Shown in pieces: positions 24,723-32,810 of a stretch of 64,000 bases of DNA. Where the stretch lies: contig NZ_CP026498.1 in assembly GCF_002953255.1 (NCBI RefSeq), positions 9,083,516-9,147,515 of the forward strand, in the 5' to 3' direction. How positions within the stretch are numbered: the stretch's first letter is position 1; each line of letters starts with the position of its first letter. The translations under genes were made by a program, and so were the position numbers. This stretch comes from Streptomyces sp. CB01881 (lineage in GTDB: Bacteria; Actinomycetota; Actinomycetes; Streptomycetales; Streptomycetaceae). Under the pieces are notes generated by a model. The model was not told where the DNA came from. It searched no databases and saw only the letters and a program-made list of their open reading frames with translations.

Positions 24723-25586
24723 TCAGTACAGCTGGTCCGCCGTGACGTCCGCCGAGACGTCGAGCGCCCGCTTCGCCGTTTCCCCCCTCCTCGCCAGCAG
24801 GGTGAGCGTCAGTGCGTCGACCGCCGTCAGATGGGTGATGCGGCTGGCCGTGGTCTCCAGCCCGAAGACGAGGTCCTGGCCGCCGGCCACGAGGGTGTGG
24901 GTGGCCACCTCGGTGAGGGGGGAGCGGGCGTAGCTGGTGAGGGCGATCACGGTCGCGCCGCAGTCGCGGGCGCGGCGGGCGATGTCGACCACCGTCTGCG
25001 TCGCGCCGGTGTGGCTGACGGCCAGGCAGACCGCGGCGGGCGGAAGCTGGGCGGCGGCGAGCTGGGCGGTGAGCAGATCGGCGGGGGCGTCGACCAGGAG
25101 GCCGAGGGCGCGCAGCCGGTAGGCGGCGTCCAGGGCGACCGCTCCGGAGAGGCCGGCGCCGACGAGCAGGACGTGGCGGGCCTCGTCCAGCGCCTCGGCC
25201 GCCGCGCGCAGGTCGTCCGCCGTGAGGGTGGTGGCCATCCCGTCGAGCGCCTCGCGGGCGGCCCGGACGGTGTCGGCGAGTGCCCGGGCGGCCGGGTCCC
25301 GCTCGTCGGCGGGGGAGGGCGCGGGGGCCGGGGCCTGGCGGACGGCCGCGATCTTCAGCTCCTGGTAGCCGCGGAACCCGAGCCGCTGGCAGGCCCGGAC
25401 CACGGACGAGGAGGCGGTGCCGGCCAGCTCGGCGACGTCGCTCACGCTCAGGTGGACCAGATCGGCGCCCCGGTCGAGGACGACCTGGGCGACGCGGGCC
25501 TCGGTGCCGCGCAGCTCCCCGAGGTGGGCGCGGATGTGGGCGGCCAGTTGGGATTCCAGGGGAGAAAATTCGGAACGGTCTTCCAT
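24723..25586 (-). CDS. RpiR-type regulator with SIS domain, 287 aa
   Basis: An N-terminal RpiR helix-turn-helix (LAAHIRAHLGELRGTEARVAQVVLDRG, VSDVAELAGTASSSVVRACQRLGFRGYQELKI) and a C-terminal SIS phosphosugar-binding domain (HVLLVGAGLSGAVALDAAYRLRALGLLVDA, CLAVSHTGATQTVVDIARRARDCGATVIALT). Such proteins respond to phosphosugars or aminosugars. It is divergent from the EamA permease; twin GGAA-N5-TTCC sites between and within the genes are the probable operators, so the permease is the likely target. Confidence 0.88.
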   Translation of the reverse strand: MEDRSEFSPLESQLAAHIRAHLGELRGTEARVAQVVLDRGADLVHLSVSDVAELAGTASSSVVRACQRLGFRGYQELKIAAVRQAPAPAPSPADERDPAARALADTVRAAREALDGMATTLTADDLRAAAEALDEARHVLLVGAGLSGAVALDAAYRLRALGLLVDAPADLLTAQLAAAQLPPAAVCLAVSHTGATQTVVDIARRARDCGATVIALTSYARSPLTEVATHTLVAGGQDLVFGLETTASRITHLTAVDALTLTLLARRGETAKRALDVSADVTADQLY

Positions 25587-25615
25587 GAATCTAGTGTAGC
25601 TTGGAATTCAGTTCC
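25572..25615. promoter_or_regulatory. Twin GGAA-N5-TTCC sites between RpiR regulator and EamA permease
   Basis: TGGAATTCAGTTCCA (25602-25616, core GGAA-N5-TTCC at 25603-25615) lies in the divergent promoter. GGAACGGTCTTCC (25572-25584) repeats the same spacing inside the first codons of the regulator gene, 31 bp away (about three helical turns). Confidence 0.6.
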
Positions 25616-25640
25616 AGACCTGCTGGAGGGGAGCTTTGCC

Positions 25641-26528
25641 ATGCCTGAAACCGCGCTCGCGCTGCCGGGCGGCGGGGCGGCGGCGTCCGTGCCCGTCGCC
25701 GTACTCGCCGCGGCGGTCCTGCACGCCGTCTGGAACGGGCTGGCCCACCGGATCCAGGACAAGCTGGTCGGCTTCGCCCTGATCAACCTCGCCTACACGG
25801 CCTGTGCGGTGGTCCTGGTCGCGCTCAACCCGCTGCCGGCCGCGGAGTCCTGGCCGTTCCTCCTGGCCTCGGTGACGATGCAGGTGACGTCCCAGGTCCT
25901 GCTCCTCCGCGCCTACCAGCTCGGGGACTTCGGGCAGATGTACCCGATCGCCCGCGGCTCGGCACCGCTGCTGGTGGCGCTGCTCTCGGTGACGGTGCTC
26001 GGGCAGGGGCTCGGCGGCGGGGAACTGCTCGGCGTCCTGGTGATCTCCTGCGGCCTGATCGGGCTCGCCTTCGCCAAGGGGATACCCGGGCGGGCGCAGC
26101 TGCCCGCCCTCGGGGCGGCCGCCGGTACCGGCGTGATGATCGCCGCGTACACGGTGTCGGACGGCAGCGGTGTGCGGCACGCCGGGACGGTCGGCGGCTA
26201 CGTCGCCTGGCTCTTCCTGCTGCAGGGGCCGGTCCTGGCCCTGATCGCCTGGATGCGGCGCGGCCGGAGTCTCCTGGCCGGGTGCCGCGGCTCGGTGGTG
26301 CCGTTCGGGATCGTCGGCGGGGTGCTCTCGCTGACCGCCTACGGGCTGGTGGTCTGGGCGCAGTCCCGGGGGAACCTCGCCACCATTGCCGCTCTGCGGG
26401 AGACGAGCATCGTCATCGCGGCGGTGATAGCCACGGTGGTCTTCCGCGAGCGCCTCGGCCGGCTGCGGATGACCGCCAGTGTCACCGTCCTGGCCGGGAT
26501 CGTCGTCCTGGAGCTCGCCCGCCCGTGA
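25641..26528 (+). CDS. EamA/DMT-family permease, 295 aa
   Basis: A ten-helix drug/metabolite-transporter-type protein with two internally related halves: VPVAVLAAAVLHAVWNGLAHRIQDKLVGFALINLAYTACAVVLV opens the first; MVTSQ-like helices and PIARGSAPLLVALLSVTVLGQ close it; the second ends LATIAALRETSIVIAAVIATVVFRERLGRLRM, the usual EamA end motif. A GGAGGGGAGC ribosome site precedes the ATG. Divergent from the RpiR/SIS regulator with shared operator sites, so it may export or import a sugar- or amino-sugar-like metabolite; the substrate is not defined by the sequence. Confidence 0.87.
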   Translation: MPETALALPGGGAAASVPVAVLAAAVLHAVWNGLAHRIQDKLVGFALINLAYTACAVVLVALNPLPAAESWPFLLASVTMQVTSQVLLLRAYQLGDFGQMYPIARGSAPLLVALLSVTVLGQGLGGGELLGVLVISCGLIGLAFAKGIPGRAQLPALGAAAGTGVMIAAYTVSDGSGVRHAGTVGGYVAWLFLLQGPVLALIAWMRRGRSLLAGCRGSVVPFGIVGGVLSLTAYGLVVWAQSRGNLATIAALRETSIVIAAVIATVVFRERLGRLRMTASVTVLAGIVVLELARP

Positions 26529-26556
26529 CGCCGGGCCACCTCCCGGGTGGCGCTGC

Positions 26557-27411
26557 TCAGGGGACGATCACCGACAGCAAGGAATGGTCCAGTCGGAAGC
26601 CGAGCGCCTCGTACACGCGACGGGCGGGGTTGCCCTCGGACACCGCGAGGCCGACCCGCTCGGATCCGGCCGCGGCGAGGCCGGCCAGTGAGCGGCGCAG
26701 CAGGTCGCGACCGAGGCTGGGGCAGCTGTGTTCGGGGTGCCGGAAGACGTTCGCGACCCAGGGCACGCCCTCGAAGTGGTTCAGGACGACACCGGCGACG
26801 ACCCGGTCGTCGCTGTCCACCGCCAGGGTCGCGGCCGGCAGCACCGGCCCGATGAGGCGGCCGGAGAGGAGGAGTCGCAGCTCCTCCTCGCGACCCGGCC
26901 GGTGGTCGGGATGCGCCGGGCCGTAGGCGGCGAGACAGGCGGGCAGCACCTCCTCGGCGTCACGGTCGCACGGCACCGCGCGGAGCCCGTCCCGCAGCGG
27001 GGTCCGCGCCCACGCGGCCCAGCCGGTGGAAGGGGGATCGCCGGCGAGGTCCCGGTACATGGTGTGGCCGTGCCGGAGCGCGGTTGCGCCACGGCGGAGC
27101 AGCTGCTCGCCGAACTCGACGGAACCGGAGACCACCCAGCCGGACATGGACGACAGCACGAACTCCACCGGATCGGCGGCGCTGACGACGCCGCCCCCGA
27201 TCTCGGCCCCGATCTCGCCCGGGGTCGACACCGTCAGCAGGTCGGCCCAGGGCCGCCCCTCCCGTTCACCCCGTACGAACCGCACCACAGGAAGGCCGTC
27301 GATGTCCCGTCCGAACTCCCAGTCGGTTTCCTTCTCCGTCACGCCGTCCGTCCGATCGTCGAGGGTCAAGGTCCACCCGCCATGCTCGGCGGGCAGCCGT
27401 CCCGGAATCAA
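26557..27411 (-). CDS. Two-part GNAT-family acetyltransferase, 284 aa
   Basis: The C-terminal half is a GNAT domain: ATLAVDSDDRVVAGVVLNHFEG, then VPWVANVFRHPEHSCPSLGRDLLRRSLAGLAAAGSERVGLAVSEGNPARRVYEALGFRLDHSLLSVIV. The N-terminal ~120 residues (TLDDRTDGVTEKETDWEFGRDIDGLPVVRF; VEFVLSSMSGWVVSGSVEFGEQLL) form a separate region, as in other long Streptomyces GNATs, and may bind the substrate. The only long start is TTG at 27411 with no clear ribosome site, so the true start could be internal. It converges on the EamA gene. Confidence 0.78.
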   Translation of the reverse strand: MIPGRLPAEHGGWTLTLDDRTDGVTEKETDWEFGRDIDGLPVVRFVRGEREGRPWADLLTVSTPGEIGAEIGGGVVSAADPVEFVLSSMSGWVVSGSVEFGEQLLRRGATALRHGHTMYRDLAGDPPSTGWAAWARTPLRDGLRAVPCDRDAEEVLPACLAAYGPAHPDHRPGREEELRLLLSGRLIGPVLPAATLAVDSDDRVVAGVVLNHFEGVPWVANVFRHPEHSCPSLGRDLLRRSLAGLAAAGSERVGLAVSEGNPARRVYEALGFRLDHSLLSVIVP

Positions 27412-27842
27412 CAGGATGACCCGCCCGGGCCGTTACCGGGCAGGTCGAGGAAGCCGAAGCCGCGAACGGGAGCCGCGGTGGCGCACCGGGGCTTCCGGCG
27501 GACCCCGGAGGCGAAGGCTTCGCGCAGCAGCACGGTGAGGCCGCTGCGCGGGGGCGCCTCCAAGGCGGCGTCCAGCGTGTCGGGCGGGGTCTCGTCCCAC
27601 CGGACGCCCGGCGCGCCGGCGCCGGCGCCGGCGCCGAGGTGGATGCCGGCCCCCTCGGCGCGCGGCCCGCCCCTCGCCGAGCTGCGCCCCACCGCCCTGC
27701 GCCTCGCCGAACCGTGCCCCGCCGACCAGTACCCCGCCGAACCGTGCCCCGCCGACCAGTACCCCGCCGTCCTGCGTCCGCCGAACCGTGCCGGCGCGAT
27801 GTCGGACACCCGCTGACCTACACGCTCCCTAGCCTCGGCCGC
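27412..27842. other. Gap with possible decayed coding and a 30-bp tandem repeat
   Basis: On the minus strand a frame reads TLDAALEAPPRSGLTVLLREAFASGVRRKPRCATAAPVRGFGFLDLP (about 27440-27600) and looks protein-like, but it has no start or recognisable family. The repeat unit GCCGAACCGTGCCCCGCCGACCAGTACCCC starts at 27706 and is copied exactly at 27736. Nothing else is supported. Confidence 0.3.
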
Positions 27843-28982
27843 ATGGAGAAGATCACCCCATTCCGCCTCGACTTCCCGCAGGTCGAACTGGACGACCTCC
27901 GGCTCCGTCTTGCCCGCACCCGCTGGCCCGACGAACTGCCGGGCGTGGGCTGGGAGTACGGGGTCGCGCTGCCGTACCTGCGGGAGCTCGCCGCGTACTG
28001 GGCGGAGGGCTACGACTGGCGAGTGCACGAGGCGCGGCTGAACGAGCTGCCGCAGTTCACCACCGTCGTGGACGGGCAGCACCTGCACTTCCTGCACGTC
28101 CGGTCCCCGGAGCCGGGCGCGATCCCGCTGATCCTCACCCACGGCTGGCCGAGCACCGTGCACGACTTCGACCGGATCATCGGCCCGCTCACCGACCCCC
28201 GGGCCCACGGGGGCGATCCGGCGGACGCGTTCCACGTCGTGGCGCCCTCGCTGCCCGGCTTCGCGTACTCGGGGCCGACCCGGGAGACCGGCTGGGGCAC
28301 CCGGCGGATCGCCCGGCCCTGGGCCGAGCTGATGAGCCGCCTCGGCTACCGGCACTACGGAGCCCAGGGAGGCGACTTCGGCGCCATCGTCTCGCCCGAA
28401 CTGGGCCGCGTCGCCCCGGACGACGTGCTCGGCGTGCACCTCAACGCGCCGCCGAACGCGTCGTCCCCGGTCGACCCGGCCGAACTCGACCTGCTCACGG
28501 CGGCCGAGCGCGAGCGGGCGGCGGAGAACCGGCGCTGGTGGTACGCCCACTCCGGATACGCCACCCAGATGGCGACCCGTCCGCAGACCGTCGGCTACGC
28601 GCTCAACGACTCCCCGGTGGGCCAACTCGCGTGGAACCTCGGATGGTTCGTCGACCACGACCCGACCGCGACCCGCCAGCCGCTGCCCTCCCGGGATGCG
28701 GTGCTGACCAACGTCACGGCCTTCTGGCTCACCGGCACCGCCGCTTCCGCTGCCCGCCTCTACCGCGAGATCGCCGCCGACGGCTGGGGCCGCCCGGCAC
28801 CGTCCGGAGTACCCACCGGCGTGGCCCGCTTCCTCGGCGACCGGGTGATCCACGGCCTGGCGGAGTTGTCCAACACCATCACCCACTGGTCCGAGTTCGA
28901 CACCGGCGGCCACTTCGCCTCCCTCCAGGCCCCCGACCTCCTCGTCACCGACATCCGGGCCTTCTTCCGCGCCCTCCGCTGA
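27843..28982 (+). CDS. Epoxide hydrolase, 379 aa
   Basis: An alpha/beta-hydrolase of the microsomal-epoxide-hydrolase type. The N-terminal EHN domain is FRLDFPQVELDDLRLRLARTRWPDELPGVGWEYGVALPYLRELAAYW. The oxyanion motif is HGWPST (about residue 101), the nucleophile Asp is in GAQGGDFGAIVS (about 179), and the lid includes the RRWWYAHSGYATQMATRPQTVGYALNDSPVGQLAW motif with tyrosines typical for ring opening. A late acid and histidine (EFDTGGHFASLQAPDLL) complete the triad. The enzyme hydrolyses epoxides to diols in the cytoplasm. Standalone, in the same direction as no close neighbour. Confidence 0.92.
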   Translation: MEKITPFRLDFPQVELDDLRLRLARTRWPDELPGVGWEYGVALPYLRELAAYWAEGYDWRVHEARLNELPQFTTVVDGQHLHFLHVRSPEPGAIPLILTHGWPSTVHDFDRIIGPLTDPRAHGGDPADAFHVVAPSLPGFAYSGPTRETGWGTRRIARPWAELMSRLGYRHYGAQGGDFGAIVSPELGRVAPDDVLGVHLNAPPNASSPVDPAELDLLTAAERERAAENRRWWYAHSGYATQMATRPQTVGYALNDSPVGQLAWNLGWFVDHDPTATRQPLPSRDAVLTNVTAFWLTGTAASAARLYREIAADGWGRPAPSGVPTGVARFLGDRVIHGLAELSNTITHWSEFDTGGHFASLQAPDLLVTDIRAFFRALR

Positions 28983-29110
28983 TCACGACAGGGCCGGGTG
29001 GGGCAAGGCAGAGCAGAGCAAAGCCGGGCAGAGCAAAGCCGGGCAGAGCCGGGCAGGGCAGGGCGCGGCCGGCCGAGCCCGGCAGCAGAGCCGATCTGGT
29101 GCGTTCGGCC

Positions 29111-30205
29111 TCAGCCGACCACCGCCGCCCGGACACAGAGCACGTCCGGCAGGTGGGAGATCAGCAGGGACCAGCTCTCGCCCTCGTCGGGACTGCCGTA
29201 GACGTCGCCGTTGCGGTTGCCGAAGTAGATGCCGGCCGGGTCGGCGTCATCGGTGCGGAGTGCGTCGCGGAGCACGACACCGTAGTGGTCCTCGCCGGGG
29301 AGGCCCTTGCTGAGCGGATGCCAGCTGTCGCCGCCGTCGTCGGTGCGGAAGACACGGCAGCGGCGGTCCGGCGGGATGCGGTCGTCGGCCCCACCGAGGG
29401 GGAAGAGGTAGGCGGTGTCGGCCCGGCGCGGGTGGGCGGCGACGGCGAAACCGAAGTCGGCGGGCAGGCCGTCGGTGACGAACTGCCAGCTGAGGCCCGT
29501 GTCGTCACTGCGGTAGACGCCGCCGTGGTTCTGCAGGTAGAGGCGGTCGGGGTTGACGGCGTCCCGGGCGATCTTGTGCACGCACTGGCCGAACTCGGGG
29601 TACTGGTTCTCCTCGGGGAGGAACTCGGCGCGCAGGCCGGTGTTGGACGGTTCCCAGGTGCCGCCGCCGTCCTTGCTGCGGTAGACGCCCCCGCTGGAGA
29701 CGGCGACCAGCAGCCGTTCGGCGTCGCGCGGGTCGGTGAGGATGGTGTGCAGGCCCTGGCCGCCGTAGCCGGCGCCCCACTCGGTGCGCTGCGGATGGGC
29801 CCAGAGCGACTCGACCAGGGCGAAGGTGTCGCCGCCGTCCTCGGAGCGGAACAGCGCGGCCGGTTCGGTTCCGGCGTAGACGACTCCGGGTGCCTCGTCA
29901 CCGGCGGGCTGGAGCTGCCAGACCCGGGTGAGCGAGGCGCCGGTGTGCTCGGGGAAGCGGATGGCGGGCTTGGGCGGTTCGGACCAGCTCGCGCCGAGGT
30001 CGTCCGAGCGCCAGACCGACGGGCCCCAGTGGCTGCTGTCGGCGCCGGCCAACAGCCGGACCCGGCCCGCCCGGCGGTCGATCGAGACGGAGTAGATCGC
30101 GTTCATCGGGAAGTGCGGCCCACTGAACTCCCAGCTCAGCCGGTCGCGACTGCGGCCGAGAAAGAGGCCTTTCTCGGTTCCGACGGCCAACAGCACCTCG
30201 GTCAT
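29111..30205 (-). CDS. BNR/sialidase-like beta-propeller protein, 364 aa
   Basis: An N-terminal MTEVLLAVGTEKGLFLGRSRDRLSWEF and repeated Asp-box units (SDDLGASWSEPP, SEDGGDTFALVE, SKDGGGTWEPSN, SDDTGLSWQFVT, TDDGGDSWHPLS, SPDEGESWSLLI) form a six-unit BNR propeller. Proteins like this are usually annotated WD40/YVTN/BNR-like or exo-alpha-sialidase-like, but no sialidase catalytic residues are evident and there is no signal peptide, so it may be a cytoplasmic propeller of unknown role. The ATG at 30205 matches the family start. Low-complexity sequence (AGAGCAAAGCCGGGC copies) lies downstream. Confidence 0.82.
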   Translation of the reverse strand: MTEVLLAVGTEKGLFLGRSRDRLSWEFSGPHFPMNAIYSVSIDRRAGRVRLLAGADSSHWGPSVWRSDDLGASWSEPPKPAIRFPEHTGASLTRVWQLQPAGDEAPGVVYAGTEPAALFRSEDGGDTFALVESLWAHPQRTEWGAGYGGQGLHTILTDPRDAERLLVAVSSGGVYRSKDGGGTWEPSNTGLRAEFLPEENQYPEFGQCVHKIARDAVNPDRLYLQNHGGVYRSDDTGLSWQFVTDGLPADFGFAVAAHPRRADTAYLFPLGGADDRIPPDRRCRVFRTDDGGDSWHPLSKGLPGEDHYGVVLRDALRTDDADPAGIYFGNRNGDVYGSPDEGESWSLLISHLPDVLCVRAAVVG

Positions 30206-30399
30206 GCCACACACCACCTGGTCGGCGAAACGGCCCCCGGGACACCCCTCCACCGGCCAGTGTCCCGCCGTCCCCCCGGGGTCACATCTCGCCGCGCCGG
30301 TACGCGCCGGTACGCGCGTGTGCGCGCGGTTGTGCGCCTGCACGCGCCTGCACGCGCCTGCATGCTCCTGTACGCGCCGACCCGTCCGACGCGGCGAGA

Positions 30400-30425
30400 G
30401 GCCCCGAGCCGCCGGCCTCGGGGCC
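30400..30425 (-). terminator. Hairpin terminator after the flavoprotein gene
   Basis: GGCCCCGAG (30400-30408) and CTCGGGGCC (30417-30425) form a 9-bp stem with an 8-base loop, 17 bp beyond the end of the leftward flavoprotein gene. Confidence 0.6.
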
Positions 30426-30441
30426 CCGGGCTCCGCCTCCT

Positions 30442-31998
30442 TCAGCCCCGGCAGCCCTCCAGCAGCCGCAGCCAGACCTCGCTGATCGTGGGGTACGCGG
30501 GAACGGCGTGCCAGAGCCGGTCGATCGGCACCTCGCCGACCACCGCCACGGTGGCCGAGTGCAGCAGCTCCGCGACCCCGGGGCCGACGAAGCAGGCACC
30601 CACCAGCACCTCCCGGTCCAGGTCGAAGACGACCCGGGCCTTCCCCCGGTAGTCGTCGCCGTACAGCGAGGCGCCGGCGACGGCGCCGAGGTCGTGGTCG
30701 ACCGCCTTGACCCGCAGGCCCTGCCGTTCGGCGGCGTCCAGGGTGAGGCCGATGGCCGCCACCTCCGGTTCGGTGAAGACGACCTGCGGCGCACCGGCGC
30801 TGTCGGCGGACGCGGCATGTGCGCCCCAGCGGGAGGTGTCCAGCGGCAGCCCCTGGGCGCGTGCCACGATCGTCGCGCCCGTGATCCGCGCCTGGTACTT
30901 GCCCTGGTGGGTGAGCAGCGCACGGTGGTTGACGTCTCCCGCCGCGTACAGCCAGGCGCCACCCGGGCCGGCCACGCCGCCCGGGCCACCTACGTCACCC
31001 GGGTCGGCCACGTCACCCGGGCCGGCCACGCCGAGCACCGTGCAGCTGTCGTCCACCTCCAGCCAGGTGCCGGGCTTGAGGCCGACCTGTTCCAGCCCGA
31101 TGTCCGCGGTGCGCGGTGCCCGGCCGGTGGCGTACAGGACCTCGTCGGCGGTGAGGCGCTCACCGTCCGCCAGCACCAGCGTGACCCGGGAGTCGTCCGA
31201 CCCGCCGGAGCCGTCCGACGCGCCCGACACGTCCGCACGCTCCAGTGAGGCGACCGAGACCCCGAACCGTACGTCCACCCCGGCCGCCCGCAGGCCCTCC
31301 GCGACCAGCTCGCCCGCGAACGGCTCCATCCGCGGCAGCAGCGCGTCGCCGCGCACGAGCAGCACCACCTCGGAGCCGAGCGCCCGCCAGGCGGTGGCCA
31401 TCTCGACACCGACCACCCCGCCGCCGATCACCGCCAGCCGCCCGGGCACGGTGGGCGAACCGGTGGCCTCGCGGTTGGTCCAGGGCCGGGCCTCGACAAG
31501 CCCGGGCACGCCCTCCGGCAGTACCGGGCGGCTGCCGGTGCAGACGGCCACGGCGTGCCGGGCGGTGAGCAACCGCTCGGTGCCGTCCTCGGCCTCGACG
31601 GTGACCGCCCGGACCCCGGCCAGCCGGCCGTGGCCGCGGACCAGGTCGATGCCGGTGTCACGCAGCCACTGCACCTGGCCGTCGTCCTGCCAGTGCGAGG
31701 TGAACGAGTCGCGCCGGGCCAGCACCGCGGCCGGGTCCAGCGCACCGCCGCCGACGGCCTCGCGGGAGCCGGCCACCGCGCGGGCGCCGGCCAGCGCGGC
31801 CACCGGGCGCAGCAGCGCCTTGCTCGGCATGCAGGCCCAGTACGAACACTCGCCGCCGACCAGTTCGGCCTCCACGATCACGGTGCGCAGGCCGGCGGCG
31901 GCGGTCCGGTCGGCCACGTTCTCGCCGGTGGGGCCGGCGCCCACCACGATGACGTCGTACTCCTCGGGCGCGGCCGAGGCGGAAGGAGTGGTCGTCAT
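30442..31998 (-). CDS. NAD(P)/FAD-dependent pyridine nucleotide-disulfide oxidoreductase, 518 aa
   Basis: A class-I pyridine-nucleotide-disulfide oxidoreductase: FAD-binding DVIVVGAGPTGENVADRTAAAGL, the redox-active disulfide GGECSYWACMPSKALLRP (C-x4-C, about residues 51-56), the NAD(P) motif LAVIGGGVVGVEMATAWRALG, then YATGRAP and the C-terminal dimerisation domain (FTEPEVAAIGLTLDAAERQG). It resembles mercuric/dihydrolipoamide reductase relatives, but lacks the N-terminal metal domain and the usual CLNVGC pattern. An insert GPGDVADPGDVGGPGGVAGP before LYAAGDVNH is unusual. Its ATG overlaps the stop of the OsmC gene, so the two work together, perhaps in thiol/peroxide metabolism. Confidence 0.88.
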   Translation of the reverse strand: MTTTPSASAAPEEYDVIVVGAGPTGENVADRTAAAGLRTVIVEAELVGGECSYWACMPSKALLRPVAALAGARAVAGSREAVGGGALDPAAVLARRDSFTSHWQDDGQVQWLRDTGIDLVRGHGRLAGVRAVTVEAEDGTERLLTARHAVAVCTGSRPVLPEGVPGLVEARPWTNREATGSPTVPGRLAVIGGGVVGVEMATAWRALGSEVVLLVRGDALLPRMEPFAGELVAEGLRAAGVDVRFGVSVASLERADVSGASDGSGGSDDSRVTLVLADGERLTADEVLYATGRAPRTADIGLEQVGLKPGTWLEVDDSCTVLGVAGPGDVADPGDVGGPGGVAGPGGAWLYAAGDVNHRALLTHQGKYQARITGATIVARAQGLPLDTSRWGAHAASADSAGAPQVVFTEPEVAAIGLTLDAAERQGLRVKAVDHDLGAVAGASLYGDDYRGKARVVFDLDREVLVGACFVGPGVAELLHSATVAVVGEVPIDRLWHAVPAYPTISEVWLRLLEGCRG

Positions 31999-32510
31999 GC
32001 GCGGTCCTCCGTGGTGTCGATGGCCACCCCGGCGCGCAGCGCGAGGGTGACGGGCGTGCGCTCGCAGATGTCGAGCAGCCGGGCGCGCTGCTCCTCGTCA
32101 AGCGCGCCGGCGAGCGCGACCCGGCGCGCGATCCGGCCGTTGCGCCCGTCCGTCTCGTAGCCGAGCCTGACCCGGACGGTCTCCAGCGGCCACTCCTTGC
32201 GCTCCGCGTACATCCGCAGGGTGATCGCGGTGCAGGAGCCGAGCGAGGCGAGCAGCAGGGCGAACGGCTCCGGCCCGCTGTCCGAACCGCCGCGCCGCAC
32301 CGGCTCGTCGGCGGTCAGCGGGTGCGTGCCCGCCTTCACGTCGACGTGGAACGGTACGTCGGCGGAGCTGCCGGTCACCACGGCGGTGGTGACCCGCCGG
32401 AACTCTGGTGCGGCGTCCTTCGCAGCGTCCTGCGAGGAGCCCGGCGCGGCGCTCCCGTCCACGGTCGCACTGACGGTCGGACTGGTGGGACTGGTGGGAG
32501 TCTGGCTCAT
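31995..32510 (-). CDS. OsmC-family protein, 171 aa
   Basis: An OsmC/Ohr-fold protein. After a Thr/Ser-rich N-terminus, the body reads VDVKAGTHPLTADEPVRRGGSDSGPEPFALLLASLGSCTAITLRMYAERKEWPLETVRVRLGYE, with the first redox cysteine in LGSCTA (about 93), and the second in LLDICERTPVTLAL (about 150). Such proteins reduce organic hydroperoxides or act as thiol-dependent redox proteins in the cytoplasm. It is coupled by an ATGA overlap to the flavoprotein disulfide reductase, which could supply the electrons. Confidence 0.9.
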   Translation of the reverse strand: MSQTPTSPTSPTVSATVDGSAAPGSSQDAAKDAAPEFRRVTTAVVTGSSADVPFHVDVKAGTHPLTADEPVRRGGSDSGPEPFALLLASLGSCTAITLRMYAERKEWPLETVRVRLGYETDGRNGRIARRVALAGALDEEQRARLLDICERTPVTLALRAGVAIDTTEDRA

Positions 32511-32810
32511 CGCGCGCTCGCCCTAGCTGTCGGTGGGGTCGGCGCCGGGCCGGGTGCCGACGCCGTGCCCATCCTGCGACGATTCGCCCGCCCGGCGCAG
32601 CCGAACACGCGGACGGTGCGCTCTCCGCACAGGCCCGGGACCTCCGGGGGCAAGCCGGGAGAGCCCGGGGGAGAGCCCGGGAGACGGCCCTGCGCGCGAC
32701 CCCGGCGGGCCGCCCCGGCAGGACCCCGGCACCCCGGCGCCCCGGCAGGCACCCCGGGAGACGATCACAGGGCCGGGAACCGGGAGCCGGGAGCCGGGAC
32801 CTGGACCGCC
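32511..32810. other. Gap without a supported gene
   Basis: These 300 bp of very GC-rich sequence (runs of GAGCCCGGGGGA and CCCCGGC) hold no supported frame. They include the OsmC promoter region and the end of the convergent hydrolase gene. Confidence 0.4.

Noticed and set aside
27840..28913. Minus-strand frame opposite the epoxide hydrolase
   Set aside because: Antisense shadow; the plus-strand epoxide hydrolase motifs are unmistakable.
29111..30205. Secreted sialidase
   Set aside because: There are Asp-box repeats but no signal peptide and no recognisable catalytic Tyr/Glu/Arg set.
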